Assembly: GCF_025195085.2 (NCBI RefSeq)
Contig: NZ_JANAVY020000001.1
Location: forward strand, 806,001-870,000
Length of the DNA stretch: 64,000 bases
Direction: 5' to 3'
DNA from: Vibrio intestinalis
GTDB taxonomy: Bacteria; Pseudomonadota; Gammaproteobacteria; Enterobacterales; Vibrionaceae
The notes beneath the pieces are model-generated. The model was given only the letters and a program-made list of their open reading frames with translations. It was not told the DNA's origin and ran no database searches. A program made the position numbers and the translations under genes. Shown one piece after another: positions 44,841-55,221 of the stretch. Each line of letters opens with the position of its first letter. The stretch's first letter is position 1.

Positions 44841-45344
44841 ATGCAAGTCGAAACAATTAACAACATCAACACAATAAACGAACTTCAGTTCGGCAATGGT
44901 ATTAACCATGCTGTTCACGAAGGGCGTCGTGCTGACTTTGCGTTAATCCTTTCGATGTTTTCTGATGACGTTCGTGATAACACGCCTGTTGAACAAATAG
45001 ACACAGTAGAAATTACTGACCAAACGTTAAGGCAACGTTTCGAGCTGCAACCACCTCAAGCATTAAGATCCGATCAAAGCTCTTACGATATTTCTGCCCG
45101 TCAGGCTGAGATGTTCCATGCAGCCGGACTTTCTAGCGCCAAACTGAGCCACTACCTCAACCCCGAGGTACTCACTTACCTACCTGAACAAACTCACGAT
45201 TTACCAGAAGAGGTTTATCATAACCTTTCACTTCATCAACAACGCCAGCTAGGTAGTAAAGAACCTAAGAAGCTGATGCCATTTGATCTTTATAATCAAT
45301 TAATTGAAGCTCAAAGAACCTTCCAAATTCAAGCTCAAGCCTAA
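44841..45344 (+). CDS. VC2046/SO_2500 family protein
   Basis: A 167-residue protein of the uncharacterised VC2046/SO_2500 family, found next to sodB in vibrios as here. It is hydrophilic with no signal peptide. Conserved stretches are HEGRRADFALILSMFSDDV and KLMPFDLYNQLIEAQR. The ATG at 44841 follows GAGGAG. No enzymatic motif is seen; function is unknown. Confidence 0.85.
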   Translation: MQVETINNINTINELQFGNGINHAVHEGRRADFALILSMFSDDVRDNTPVEQIDTVEITDQTLRQRFELQPPQALRSDQSSYDISARQAEMFHAAGLSSAKLSHYLNPEVLTYLPEQTHDLPEEVYHNLSLHQQRQLGSKEPKKLMPFDLYNQLIEAQRTFQIQAQA

Positions 45345-45525
45345 CTTCCTGCGCATTTGTAACACACCATTTCACACCTACACATAATGTGAATGAACGC
45401 ATAAAACGAAAAGTTCGTACTACATATACACAGCTTATTTGAAGTTATTCACACACAAGACACAACTAATCTACCATGCTTAGTGAGCGTCTTTTAACAA
45501 TCGCCAATGCGAGGAGGTTAAGTTC

Positions 45526-46188
45526 ATGAATATCGAAAGTGCCGTCGTTCTTGTTACGTCAGCAGGTTCCCAAACCGGTAGCACCCTCGCAACGCATTTT
45601 GCTTCTCTCGGCGCATCTGTCGTGTTGTGCGACACCGACAAACGACTACTAAGCGAAACCTATCAGCGCTGTCACAGCCAATCCGATAGCGTCTATCAAT
45701 TCGCACTGCCTGATCACTCACTCGATTCTATCAATCAGCTGTTTCACTTTATTGAAAACGTACTTGATTGCTCACCAGATGTGCTGATCAACACCTTTAC
45801 TGCTCAAGCCATGCCTAACATTTTTGATTCCAGTGCCACGGATGTGTTTTCCCAACACCTCACCTGTATGGCAAATACCCTTTTTGGCTTTGGTCAAGCA
45901 ACAGCAGAGCGGATGCGTAAAGAGAAGAAAAATGGCGTGATCGTCAATGTGATTGGGCATAACACCCAACTTCACCAAGGTGGGTTCGATAATGCCTCTT
46001 CGATGGTTGCAGGCTTTACCCAAAGTTGGGCAAAAGAATTAACACCCTTTAATATTCGCGTGGGTGGCGTTGTGCCTTGCCATGAACAAAATGGCCTTCA
46101 TTGGGCGGAGATTCAGGACGAAGTGATCCGTAATACCGAATATATTGTATCGAATGATTACTTTAGCGGCCGAGTGGTGGCCGCTTAA
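45526..46188 (+). CDS. Degenerate SDR-fold protein
   Basis: A 220-residue protein with an SDR Rossmann layout, but the key motifs are altered. The glycine motif reads TSAGSQTG. At the YxxxK position the sequence is FDNASSM, so both catalytic Tyr and Lys are missing, though downstream GFTQSWAKEL and FNIRVGGVVP align with normal SDRs. It is probably a non-catalytic or ligand-binding relative. GAGGAGG lies 11-17 bases before the ATG. Confidence 0.8.
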   Translation: MNIESAVVLVTSAGSQTGSTLATHFASLGASVVLCDTDKRLLSETYQRCHSQSDSVYQFALPDHSLDSINQLFHFIENVLDCSPDVLINTFTAQAMPNIFDSSATDVFSQHLTCMANTLFGFGQATAERMRKEKKNGVIVNVIGHNTQLHQGGFDNASSMVAGFTQSWAKELTPFNIRVGGVVPCHEQNGLHWAEIQDEVIRNTEYIVSNDYFSGRVVAA

Positions 46189-46208
46189 GTTGTCATACAG
46201 TGTATGTA

Positions 46209-46658
46209 TTAAAGCTGCTTGAGTACTTGCTCGGCAGACTCTTCCAGTAAATCCAGTACCAGTTCAAAACCCTGATCGCCACCGTAGTATGGATCGGGAA
46301 TCTCTTCGTAATCAGACTCACCAAAGCTTAGGTATAACTTCAATTTATGCTGATGCTCTTGGGGGCATCTCGCTTTAAGATCGGCTAAGTTGGCGTTGTC
46401 TGCGGCTAAAATTAGGTCAAAGTAAGAAAAGTCATTATCTTCTACTTTGCGTGAGCGAATGCCTTTAAATGAATAACCTCTGCGCTCCCCCGCCGCTTTT
46501 GAGCGGCTATCTGGCGGATTACCTTGGTGATAACCAATCGTGCCAGCTGAGTCCACTTCCACGTCGATTCCCATTTGCTCAGCCTTAGCTCGCAAGACGG
46601 CTTCTCCTGTTGGAGAGCGGCAAATGTTACCCATGCAAACAACCAAAACTTTTTTCAT
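46209..46658 (-). CDS. Low-molecular-weight protein-tyrosine phosphatase
   Basis: A 149-residue LMW-PTP. The P-loop VCMGNICRSP (Cys-x5-Arg) is at residues 8-17, and the general-acid loop is DPYYGG near residue 118. In gram-negative bacteria such enzymes often dephosphorylate BY-kinases of capsule clusters, but none is adjacent. It is divergent from btuR. Confidence 0.93.
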   Translation of the reverse strand: MKKVLVVCMGNICRSPTGEAVLRAKAEQMGIDVEVDSAGTIGYHQGNPPDSRSKAAGERRGYSFKGIRSRKVEDNDFSYFDLILAADNANLADLKARCPQEHQHKLKLYLSFGESDYEEIPDPYYGGDQGFELVLDLLEESAEQVLKQL

Positions 46659-46740
46659 GCTAATCCCTCACTTAATGATGGTTTTTCTATCGCCATGCTT
46701 GCTCTATCATAACGATAATTCAATAAAAAAAGGAATGGCT

Positions 46741-47346
46741 ATGTCTTCCCAAGACAACAATCAACAACGCCACAAGGCGCGCCAACAAAAAGTGAAGGAA
46801 AAAGTAGACGCGAAGATCGCCGCAGCCAAAGAAGAAAAAGGCTTACTATTGATCATCACGGGTAATGGTAAAGGCAAATCCACATCTGGATTTGGCACTG
46901 TCGCTCGTGCCGTTGGACATGGTTTGAAATGTTCTGTAGCTCAATTTATCAAAGGCACGTGGGATAACGGTGAGCGTAATCTACTCGAAAAGCTTGGGGT
47001 TGAGTTCCAAGTTATGGCAACAGGCTTTACTTGGGAGACGCAAAACAAACAAGCAGACACCGACGCAGCGCAGCAAGTATGGCAAGAGTGTAAACGCATG
47101 CTGCAAGATGACTCGATTGATGTGATCTTGTTTGACGAACTCACTTACATGGTCAGCTATGGCTACATAGAGCTTGATGAAGTGGTGGAAGCGCTTAATA
47201 ACCGCCCTCACATGCAGTCCGTTGTGATCACCGGCCGAGCAGCGCACCGCACACTGATTGAAATGGCCGATACCGTTTCAGAGGTAAAAAATATCAAACA
47301 TGCTTTTGAGTCTGGCGTGAAAGCGTTAAAAGGAGTGGATTGGTAA
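46741..47346 (+). CDS. btuR: Cob(I)yrinic acid a,c-diamide adenosyltransferase
   Basis: A 201-residue BtuR/CobO ATP:corrinoid adenosyltransferase that makes the adenosyl form of cobalamin. The P-loop is TGNGKGKSTSGFGT near residue 42, followed by VAQFIKGTWDNGE and LFDELTYM. Two ATGs lie six bases apart; I chose 46741 because it gives proper spacing from AAAAGGA. Confidence 0.95.
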   Translation: MSSQDNNQQRHKARQQKVKEKVDAKIAAAKEEKGLLLIITGNGKGKSTSGFGTVARAVGHGLKCSVAQFIKGTWDNGERNLLEKLGVEFQVMATGFTWETQNKQADTDAAQQVWQECKRMLQDDSIDVILFDELTYMVSYGYIELDEVVEALNNRPHMQSVVITGRAAHRTLIEMADTVSEVKNIKHAFESGVKALKGVDW

Positions 47347-47473
47347 GTTATATACATCAGTCAGTTACATTACGCTTGGAAGCTACCTCTAACTTCCTGT
47401 TATATCTCGACTTTAAAACGATTATATGTGCTAGCGTGCATTGGCAACTTGTAACATATAGGGATATCGTAAT

Positions 47474-48448
47474 ATGAAACGTACCGTATTGACTGTTTGT
47501 ATTAGCGCGCTATTTGCTGGTACAGCAGCGGCTCAAGCAATGAACCTTGAATACTCAAACCAAACGCTAATCCAAGATCTGCCATCGGCATCTGGGATTA
47601 ACGTCGTAGGCAGCAAGCTCTACGCAGTGGGTGATGATTCTCCATGGCTGTATCAGTTAAACGATGATTTTACCATCGCAGAAAAAGAGCTGATCAAAGA
47701 GTATCCAGTGGGTGACAACGGTCGTATCATCAAAAAGGTAAAACCTGATTTTGAAGCGCTCGATACTATTGAAGTGAGCGGCAAGCCATCTTTCGTGATG
47801 CTTGGTTCAGGCAGTAAGCTAGATGTGCGTGAGTGGGCTTTCGTCATCAGCCACGACAGAACACTTAAGATTGAACGCTCACTAAAAGCCTTATACAAAG
47901 ATTTACGCGTCGCGGCTGGCTACTCAGCAGACCAAGAGATCAACATCGAAGGCCTTGCGACATCAGATGACAGTGCATTTGTGATCAACCGTGGTAACGG
48001 TGGTTCTAACGTCATTTTTGAAATTGACCTTGAAGAGTTCCAGCAATACCTGAACGGTGAAAAAGAACACGTAGATGATGTTCATGCTTACCATGTAGAG
48101 CTACCGGTTGTTGAAGGTTTTGAAGCCGGCCTTTCTGGCGCCGAATACTGGGAAGATACTAACAGCCTAGTGGTGACCGCATCTATTGAAGCAACAGGTG
48201 ATGCCTACAATGATGGTGAAATCCTTGGTAGCTACGTTGGGGTTGTGCCGCTTAAGAAGCTCAATGACGATGGCAAAATCGACCTAAAACAAGACCTCAT
48301 TCCATTACTAGATGGTGATAAACGCCTTATCACCAAAGTAGAATCTGTGGCCTTCACTAGCCAAAGTGACAGCAAAGTTGAAGGTGTGCTAGCCAGTGAT
48401 AACGACGACGGAACCAGTGAGTTCTTTAACTTCAAACTGTCTAAATAA
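47474..48448 (+). CDS. Exported DUF6929-like protein
   Basis: A 324-residue protein with a signal peptide (MKRTVLTVCISALFAGTAAA, cleavage near residue 20). The mature part shows repeated beta-rich blocks such as SGINVVGSKLYAVGDD, INIEGLATSDDSAFVINRG and KVESVAFTSQ, suggesting a beta-propeller like esterase-like phytase or NHL-type proteins. It is probably periplasmic. Function is unknown. A terminator follows. Confidence 0.78.
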   Translation: MKRTVLTVCISALFAGTAAAQAMNLEYSNQTLIQDLPSASGINVVGSKLYAVGDDSPWLYQLNDDFTIAEKELIKEYPVGDNGRIIKKVKPDFEALDTIEVSGKPSFVMLGSGSKLDVREWAFVISHDRTLKIERSLKALYKDLRVAAGYSADQEINIEGLATSDDSAFVINRGNGGSNVIFEIDLEEFQQYLNGEKEHVDDVHAYHVELPVVEGFEAGLSGAEYWEDTNSLVVTASIEATGDAYNDGEILGSYVGVVPLKKLNDDGKIDLKQDLIPLLDGDKRLITKVESVAFTSQSDSKVEGVLASDNDDGTSEFFNFKLSK

Positions 48449-48470
48449 TCATTCAGTTAAGTCATAACAA

Positions 48471-48497
48471 AAAGCCCGCTCAATCAGCGGGCTTTCT
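48471..48497 (+). terminator. Terminator after the DUF6929-like gene
   Basis: AAAGCCCGCT pairs with AGCGGGCTTT across a 5-nt loop at 48471-48495. It lies before a convergent gene and could serve both. Confidence 0.82.
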
Positions 48498-48515
48498 TTC
48501 ACTCAGTGATTAGCA

Positions 48516-50669
48516 CTAGTTAAACAAACCTTTAATCAAGCTATTAACTGCATCTTTAGTCTTCTCATCTTTGATTTTTTCACCAAGCTTCTCGTCGAGT
48601 TTTTTCAAACCGCGATCGATTTCTTTCTTGGCTTTTTGCTTGAGTACATCATCAAAGACCAACTTAAACTTCGGTTTAGCCCAACTACCCGATACGTTAA
48701 CAGGAATGGTGACATCTTTTAGCTCATCGATGTCTTTACCACCTTGCCCTTCTAACGTACCGACAATTGACGTGCTAATAGTGAAATCAACCGTCTCTTG
48801 TAGGTAGTTTGCTTGGCCTTTACCACGAACACGAAGCAATGGAGATTGAGCATGCAGGTTATCGGTTGTCACAACGCCTTTGTTTAGCTTCAAGGTTGCC
48901 GTCATTTTACTGAAGTCGGTTTTCTTAACTGGCTCTTGATCTTCGAGGCTTTGGCCTTTGAACTTAGCGTAATTTTCACGAATTAACTGAGCAACGTTGA
49001 TACCATTTACCGCACCATCTTCGAAGTTAATCGCTATGGTGCCAACAAGGTTTTTCTTGATGCCGGTAGGCGTTAGGCTAGCGCCTTTTACGTTCACATC
49101 AATGTTACCCGTGCCTTCCAGTTTGTCGTTTTGCGCCACATCCACCAGCATTGGTTGCACTTTCACACCACGGATTTTCTTCACCGCGCTGTATGTAGCA
49201 GGGGATTTACGCGCATCAACTGTCGCTGAAGCATTGATTGAGCCGCCATACAAATTCGATGTAAACGAGCTCAATTTAACCAAGCCGCGATTAATGGTGA
49301 ACTTAGCTTTCACGTTCTGCATTTTGGCGTTATTGGCTTTGAATTTATCAATCGCAATTGCACCAGTCACATCAAGTGTTTTCAAGGCTGAAAGATCCGG
49401 CTCTTGCTCAGCTTTAGCCGCAGGAGCACTCTGACTACTGTCAGATTTAGCCGCTGCACCACTTGTATTACTACCCGAACTTGCTGGAGCTTCTGTGCTG
49501 GTTGCACCTAAACCTAAGAACTCATCCAAATCAATATTTGGACTGTGAAGATTAAAAGCAATTTTTGGTATCTCACCTAACGTCACGTTAGCATTGCCAT
49601 CAAACTGAAGCGCATTGAGTGTCAGCTTTTCAAGTAATAGCGTTAAGTGGCTTTTGGTCAAATCGAAAGTGATATCTGAAGTCATATCCACTTTCATTGG
49701 TGATTGCGGCAGTGCTGCACCTTCAAAGGTCGCATCCAGCACAAGGCGGCTTAGCTCTGCTTTGGTCATCGCTTTGTCGATTTTTACCGACGCGCTGCCT
49801 TTGGTATCTAGGGCTAAGCCTGCGGCATTACCTTTGACTGCATAAGTCAGCTTATTTGGAACATCAAACTCAAACGTTTCGAGTTCGATCTTCGCGCTGT
49901 CAATTGTGTTGGCCGCATCTTTATAATTTGCGTCTAGGCTTATGTTACGCAGCGCGTATTCTGCAAAGCCTTTAGCCAACTTGAACTCCGCGCTACCTTG
50001 AGCGGCAAAAGATTGCTCATTCATCTCACCTTTAGCGGCAAAATCAGCTTTGCTCCAAGCATCGATTGCAAATTCAGAGACGTTTAATGAAGCATCATAC
50101 AGTTTAGTGTGGCTGCCTGTTGTTGCATCTTGAATATCAAGTAGCGCGTTCGACACACTGATGCCAGCAAGGCTAATCGTCCACTCTGAAGCAGGAGATT
50201 GAGTCGTTTGCTGTTCTGAAGTTGAGGATGACTCAACCGGCGCCTCTTGAGCCGCTGCGTCGCCTTGAGCATTTGCTTGTTGGCTTAACGCATCTAAATT
50301 GGTCACGCCATCTTTGCGTGTCTCAATATAGAACTCTGCACCATCAAGATTCACAGTACCAATTTCTAACTGCTTACTAAATAGTGGAGAAACCGACACA
50401 TCAACCCCAACCTTATCAACTTTGAATAAGTTGGGCTGATTGAAGCCTTGAGGGTTCTTAAGCTCGGTTTTTCCTAGCTCAAAACCAATCGATGGGAAGA
50501 ATGTCCAGCGAATGTCACCTTCAATCACAAGCTCTAAACCGGTCTGGTTTTTTGCTTGTTCAACAATGAGAGGCTTAAACTGGTTTGGGTTGACCAGTAA
50601 TACCAACGCTAAGACAGCTGCGACGATGGCAAGAACTGGAATGGCAATGATTAAAGCGATTTTTTTCAT
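48516..50669 (-). CDS. AsmA family protein
   Basis: A 717-residue AsmA-type protein with one N-terminal membrane anchor (residues 3-24) and a long beta-rich periplasmic body, a repeating-groove fold implicated in phospholipid transport to the outer membrane. A Ser/Ala-rich low-complexity stretch lies near the middle (around TSTEAPASSGSN). The C-terminal DUF3971/AsmA_2-like region has GAVNGINVAQLIREN and SLVRVRG-type sequence. The ATG at 50669 has AAGGAA upstream and gives the signal anchor at the N-terminus. Confidence 0.9.
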   Translation of the reverse strand: MKKIALIIAIPVLAIVAAVLALVLLVNPNQFKPLIVEQAKNQTGLELVIEGDIRWTFFPSIGFELGKTELKNPQGFNQPNLFKVDKVGVDVSVSPLFSKQLEIGTVNLDGAEFYIETRKDGVTNLDALSQQANAQGDAAAQEAPVESSSTSEQQTTQSPASEWTISLAGISVSNALLDIQDATTGSHTKLYDASLNVSEFAIDAWSKADFAAKGEMNEQSFAAQGSAEFKLAKGFAEYALRNISLDANYKDAANTIDSAKIELETFEFDVPNKLTYAVKGNAAGLALDTKGSASVKIDKAMTKAELSRLVLDATFEGAALPQSPMKVDMTSDITFDLTKSHLTLLLEKLTLNALQFDGNANVTLGEIPKIAFNLHSPNIDLDEFLGLGATSTEAPASSGSNTSGAAAKSDSSQSAPAAKAEQEPDLSALKTLDVTGAIAIDKFKANNAKMQNVKAKFTINRGLVKLSSFTSNLYGGSINASATVDARKSPATYSAVKKIRGVKVQPMLVDVAQNDKLEGTGNIDVNVKGASLTPTGIKKNLVGTIAINFEDGAVNGINVAQLIRENYAKFKGQSLEDQEPVKKTDFSKMTATLKLNKGVVTTDNLHAQSPLLRVRGKGQANYLQETVDFTISTSIVGTLEGQGGKDIDELKDVTIPVNVSGSWAKPKFKLVFDDVLKQKAKKEIDRGLKKLDEKLGEKIKDEKTKDAVNSLIKGLFN

Positions 50670-50773
50670 CAGCAGTTTCCTTGCTTTAGAAATCAATTCA
50701 ACGAAAGAAGTTGTTATAAGTATAAACCGTTCCCTTGTGAGACAAGGAAATCTATTTCTTGCGCACAAAAAGA

Positions 50774-50796
50774 AAGTGGCACTTAAAGTGCCACTT
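50774..50796 (-). terminator. udk terminator
   Basis: AAGTGGCAC pairs with GTGCCACTT across a 5-nt loop, with TTCTTTTT following on the minus strand. It sits between udk and the asmA-like gene. Confidence 0.85.
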
Positions 50797-50834
50797 ATCT
50801 AACAAAAAATAAAGTCTCTCTAGCGAGATAATTA

Positions 50835-51476
50835 TTATGATTTCAGCAATTTAGCAATATGCGCTTTTAACACATCAATCGCGATACGGTTTTTACCACC
50901 GCGAGGTACGATGATGTCTGCGTGTTGCTTAGAAGGTTCGATAAATTGCATGAACATTGGGCGTACCGTTGCTTGGTACTGTTTTAGTACTGATTCCATG
51001 GTACGGCCACGCTCTTCTACATCACGCTTAACACGACGTAGCAAGCAGATATCTAGCGGAGTGTCCATAAAGATAGTCGCGTGCATCAGTTTACGTAGGC
51101 GTGGATCAGTGAGTAGAAGAATACCTTCCAAAATGATCACTTTTTTCGGTGTCATTGTGGTGGTTTCTGTCATACGTGTATGTTCTGAGTAGCTGTACTC
51201 AGGAACTTCTACAGGTTGACCTTTAATCAATTGCTCTAGGTGCTCACACAGTAAATCATGATCCAGTGCGTTTGGGTGGTCGTAGTTGGTTTTTACACGC
51301 TCTTCCATACTCAGGTGAGTTTGGTCATTGTAGTAACAATCTTCGGTAATCACACCGATTTGATGATCGCCTACTTTTTCACGAAGTTCGTTGTAAATGG
51401 TACTTGCGATTAAGCTCTTTCCTGAAGCTGAAGCGCCAGCAATACCGACGATGACACATTGATTATTATCAGACAT
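50835..51476 (-). CDS. udk: Uridine kinase
   Basis: A 213-residue uridine/cytidine kinase, phosphorylating uridine to UMP in pyrimidine salvage. The P-loop is [11 protein letters not shown] near residue 11. [13 protein letters not shown] and [12 protein letters not shown] are family motifs, followed by DVEERGRT and [13 protein letters not shown]. The ATG at 51476 fits the usual start; the open frame upstream has no family similarity. It lies with apbC and the asmA-like gene on one strand but each has its own terminator. Confidence 0.96.
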   Translation of the reverse strand: MSDNNQCVIVGIAGASASGKSLIASTIYNELREKVGDHQIGVITEDCYYNDQTHLSMEERVKTNYDHPNALDHDLLCEHLEQLIKGQPVEVPEYSYSEHTRMTETTTMTPKKVIILEGILLLTDPRLRKLMHATIFMDTPLDICLLRRVKRDVEERGRTMESVLKQYQATVRPMFMQFIEPSKQHADIIVPRGGKNRIAIDVLKAHIAKLLKS

Positions 51477-51690
51477 TCTTCTTGCACTCGATGAATTATT
51501 GGTGATCGGTGGCCTGCTAAAAGTTTGGCATGGAAAGGTTAGCAGAGCCAAATTAAACCGCCTGATTATAGGGAGATCACTGCTGATATACCAGTAAGGA
51601 ATCAGTTTAATCTCACCTTGAGCGTGAAAAGGAATAACCACGCCAAAAGCAATCGTTTACATGGCATAAACAAATATGAAACCAAGACAA

Positions 51691-51716
51691 GAAAGGGAGC
51701 AATCCGCTCCCTTAAT
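51691..51716 (-). terminator. apbC terminator
   Basis: AAGGGAGC at 51693-51700 pairs with GCTCCCTT at 51706-51713 with a short T tract on the minus strand, between apbC and udk. Confidence 0.75.
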
Positions 51717-51732
51717 TCATCTCGCAAAGTGA

Positions 51733-52806
51733 TTACACTAGCTTAATAGCGATGTTTTCCGGTTTGGTTTTGCCTTGCCAGTACATTTTGGCACATACGC
51801 GATCCGCCAATTCGATGTAGCGCTCGGTGTGCTCAGAATCAGGCCGCGCCGCGACAGTAGGTTTGCCATTGTCGATATCTTCACGCACAGAAATATGCAA
51901 TGGAACTTGCGCCAATAAATCTAAACCATACTCGCTCGACATCTGCAGCGCGCCACCTTGGCCGAAGATATGCTCTTTTTCTCCGCAGTGGCTGCATATG
52001 TGGTAACTCATGTTTTCCACTAGGCCCACTACCGGCACATCCACTTTATCGAACATCGCAGCCCCTTTGCGCGCATCCGCTAGCGCTAAATCTTGCGGTG
52101 TCGTGACGATCACAGCCGCTGTCACCGGAATTTGCTGCGCTAAGGTCAACTGAATATCCCCCGTACCCGGTGGCATATCAATGATCAAATAATCCAGCTC
52201 TGGCCATTCTGTCTCATTAAGCAGCTGCGCCAATGCCTTTGAAGCCATTGGCCCGCGCCAAATTGCCGCTTCATCTTTAGCAACGAGATAACCTATCGAA
52301 TGGGTGAAAATGCCGTGCGCCTCAATTGGCTGCATCCACTTGTTGTCTCTAACTTGTGGTTTCGCATTGACTTGGCCAATCATCATTGGAACAGAAGGGC
52401 CATAAATGTCGGCATCTAACAGACCCACTTTAGCGCCGCTGTTAGCAATGGCTAATGCCAAGTTAACTGAGGTTGTCGATTTCCCTACCCCGCCTTTGGC
52501 TGATGTAACAGCAATGATGTTCTTGACTCCTTTAATCGAGGCGTCCACCGTGGTCTCTAATGGCTTTGGCGCTTGCGAAAGTTGGTAATTAAACGCCGCG
52601 ACCTCACCACTCTCTTGCTGGGCTTTGATCCATAGATCCAGCTCAGACAACAGCTGATTGCTGGCAAAAGGCAAGCAAATGGCGAAATAGCCTTGTGCAT
52701 CGACACTAACAATGTTCGCGACACTGGCCCATTGCTCGACCAAATTTGAGTGCTCAAACTGACTAAGCCAAACACAAAAATCTTGCTTGGAATTGAATTG
52801 ACGCAT
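51733..52806 (-). CDS. apbC: Iron-sulfur cluster carrier ATPase ApbC (Mrp)
   Basis: A 357-residue MRP/NBP35-type P-loop ATPase carrying Fe-S clusters. The N-terminal MIP18-like part covers about 1-80. The deviant Walker A KGGVGKSTTSVNLA starts near 104. DMPPGTGDIQLTL and the CxxC cluster motif CSHCGEKEHIF follow. It is divergent from metG, a widely conserved arrangement. Confidence 0.95.
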   Translation of the reverse strand: MRQFNSKQDFCVWLSQFEHSNLVEQWASVANIVSVDAQGYFAICLPFASNQLLSELDLWIKAQQESGEVAAFNYQLSQAPKPLETTVDASIKGVKNIIAVTSAKGGVGKSTTSVNLALAIANSGAKVGLLDADIYGPSVPMMIGQVNAKPQVRDNKWMQPIEAHGIFTHSIGYLVAKDEAAIWRGPMASKALAQLLNETEWPELDYLIIDMPPGTGDIQLTLAQQIPVTAAVIVTTPQDLALADARKGAAMFDKVDVPVVGLVENMSYHICSHCGEKEHIFGQGGALQMSSEYGLDLLAQVPLHISVREDIDNGKPTVAARPDSEHTERYIELADRVCAKMYWQGKTKPENIAIKLV

Positions 52807-52961
52807 AGGTCCTCCTTACCCCTCCATGCTAACACCGTGTAAACCGCTACAGAACCCTAAAAAAACTATGGTATTCCCCTGCTGACATCTTGGAGTCCCA
52901 CTAGGGATAAGGTAGTATTACTGTCTATTTTTTTATACCTATCAAAAAGCGATTATTAAGT

Positions 52962-55022
52962 ATGGCAAACGATCCACGTAAATTACTGGTAACTTGTGCC
53001 CTTCCGTACGCTAATGGTTCGATTCACCTTGGTCACATGCTTGAGCACATTCAAGCAGACATCTGGGTTCGCTACCAACGCCTACGCGGCAACACTGTAA
53101 ACTTCATCTGTGCTGACGATGCTCACGGCACACCAATCATGCTTAAAGCGCAGCAGATGGGTATTACACCAGAAGAGATGATCGCAGCTGTTAGCGAAGA
53201 GCACCAAAAAGACTTCGCTGGCTTTGATATCAGCTTTGATAACTACCACAGCACTCACTCAGAAGAGAACCGCGAGCTAGCGTCTCACATCTATCTTCAA
53301 CTTAAGAAGAATGGTTTTATTTCTAGCCGCACGATTTCTCAACTATTTGACCCTGAGAAAGAGATGTTCCTACCGGATCGTTTCGTAAAAGGTACTTGCC
53401 CTAAGTGTAAGTCAGACGATCAATACGGTGACAACTGTGATAACTGTGGCGAAACTTACAGCCCAACAGAACTGATTGACCCTAAATCTGCTGTTTCTGG
53501 CGCAACTCCAGTAATGAAAGATTCTGAGCACTTCTTCTTCGACTTGCCTCAGTTTGAAAGCATGCTACAAGAGTGGACTCGCTCTGGCTCGCTGCAATCT
53601 GAAACAGCGAACAAGATGCAAGAGTGGTTCGAGTCTGGCCTGCAACAGTGGGATATCTCACGCGATGCGCCATACTTCGGTTTTGAAATCCCAGGCGAGA
53701 AAGACAAGTTCTTCTACGTATGGCTAGACGCGCCTATCGGTTACATGGGTTCATTCAAAAACCTGTGTGACAAGCGTGACGACCTAGACTTCGATGAGTA
53801 CTGGAAAAAAGACAGCACAGCTGAGCTTTACCACTTCATCGGTAAAGACATCGTTTACTTCCACTCACTATTCTGGCCTGCAATGCTAGAAGGCAGTGGT
53901 TTCCGTAAGCCAAACAACGTATTCGTACACGGCTACGTAACGGTTAACGGCGCGAAGATGTCTAAATCGAAAGGTACTTTCATCAAGGCAGCAACTTACC
54001 TTGACCACCTAGATCCAGAATGTCTACGTTACTACTACGCAGCGAAGCTAAACAGCCGTATCGACGACCTAGATCTTAACCTTGAAGACTTCACTCAGCG
54101 CGTAAACGCTGACGTAGTAAACAAGATTGTAAACCTAGCTTCTCGTAACGCTGGCTTCATCTCTAAGCGATTTGAAGGCAAGCTTTCTGCTAACTTCGCA
54201 GAACCTGAGCTATACAACGAGTTTGCAGCAGCAGCTGACCGCATTGCTGAGCTATTTGAAACTCGCGAGTTTGGCCGTGCTATCCGTGAAATCACAGCAC
54301 TAGCGGACAAAGCAAACCAATACGTTGATGAAAAAGCACCGTGGGTTGTGGCGAAAGAAGAAGGTAAAGACCAAGAGCTGCAAGACATCTGTTCTGTCGG
54401 TATCAACCTATTCCGCGTTCTAATGACTTACCTAAAACCAGTCATGCCAGAACTGGCGGCACGTACAGAAGCATTCCTGAACCAAGAACTGACTTGGGAA
54501 GGCGTTGCTGCTCCGCTTGTTGATCACGAGATCACTAAGTTCAAAGCACTATTCAACCGTATTGATCCTAAGAAAGTTGAAGCGATGCTCGAAGCATCAA
54601 AAGAAGATGCCGCGGCTGAAATGGCAGCGAAAGAAAAAGCGGAAGCAGAAAAGAACAAAGCAAGCCAAACTGAGCTTGATAAAGATCCAATCGCTGATGA
54701 GATCGAGTTCGACGCATTTGCCGCAGTTGATATGCGTATTGCACGTATTATCTCTTGTGAAGAAGTGCCAAAAGCAAACAAACTGCTTAAGTTCCAACTA
54801 GACATCGGTGGTGAGACTCGTCAGGTATTCTCTGGTATCAAATCAGCGTACAAACCTGAAGATCTAGAAGGCAAGCTAACCGTAATGGTAGCTAACCTGA
54901 AACCTCGTAAGATGAAGTTTGGTATGTCTGAAGGCATGATCCTAGCAGCAGGCCCTGGTGGTAGCGAGCTATGGATTCTTGAACCGCACGAAGGCGCTCA
55001 ACCAGGTATGCGCGTAATGTAA
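52962..55022 (+). CDS. metG: Methionyl-tRNA synthetase
   Basis: A 686-residue class I synthetase. The HIGH-type motif is [11 protein letters not shown] near residue 15. The zinc knuckle has CPKC and CDNC pairs around 146-162. The KMSKS loop is [11 protein letters not shown] near 331. An anticodon-binding helical domain follows, and the C-terminal tRNA-binding (EMAP-like) domain starts near 580 after a Lys/Ala/Glu-rich linker and allows dimerisation. Length is normal for this type. Confidence 0.98.
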   Translation: MANDPRKLLVTCALPYANGSIHLGHMLEHIQADIWVRYQRLRGNTVNFICADDAHGTPIMLKAQQMGITPEEMIAAVSEEHQKDFAGFDISFDNYHSTHSEENRELASHIYLQLKKNGFISSRTISQLFDPEKEMFLPDRFVKGTCPKCKSDDQYGDNCDNCGETYSPTELIDPKSAVSGATPVMKDSEHFFFDLPQFESMLQEWTRSGSLQSETANKMQEWFESGLQQWDISRDAPYFGFEIPGEKDKFFYVWLDAPIGYMGSFKNLCDKRDDLDFDEYWKKDSTAELYHFIGKDIVYFHSLFWPAMLEGSGFRKPNNVFVHGYVTVNGAKMSKSKGTFIKAATYLDHLDPECLRYYYAAKLNSRIDDLDLNLEDFTQRVNADVVNKIVNLASRNAGFISKRFEGKLSANFAEPELYNEFAAAADRIAELFETREFGRAIREITALADKANQYVDEKAPWVVAKEEGKDQELQDICSVGINLFRVLMTYLKPVMPELAARTEAFLNQELTWEGVAAPLVDHEITKFKALFNRIDPKKVEAMLEASKEDAAAEMAAKEKAEAEKNKASQTELDKDPIADEIEFDAFAAVDMRIARIISCEEVPKANKLLKFQLDIGGETRQVFSGIKSAYKPEDLEGKLTVMVANLKPRKMKFGMSEGMILAAGPGGSELWILEPHEGAQPGMRVM

Positions 55023-55045
55023 CCTTGGGTTTAACGCTCTAATTG

Positions 55046-55080
55046 AAAATCCCCGCTAATGCGGGGATTTTTGTTTTTTA
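55046..55080 (+). terminator. metG terminator
   Basis: AATCCCCGC pairs with GCGGGGATT at about 55048-55069, followed by a long T-rich run. Confidence 0.9.
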
Positions 55081-55221
55081 GGCTTAAACCCGTGCAATGC
55101 CGGGAGTTGTGCTAACAAATTCATCGAATTGCTATGCATCACATCACTTGTTTCTATAGAAGGTATTGATATATATAAATTAAACCTTTAGCGTGTCTGC
55201 GAAATACAAGGATTTAATCTC

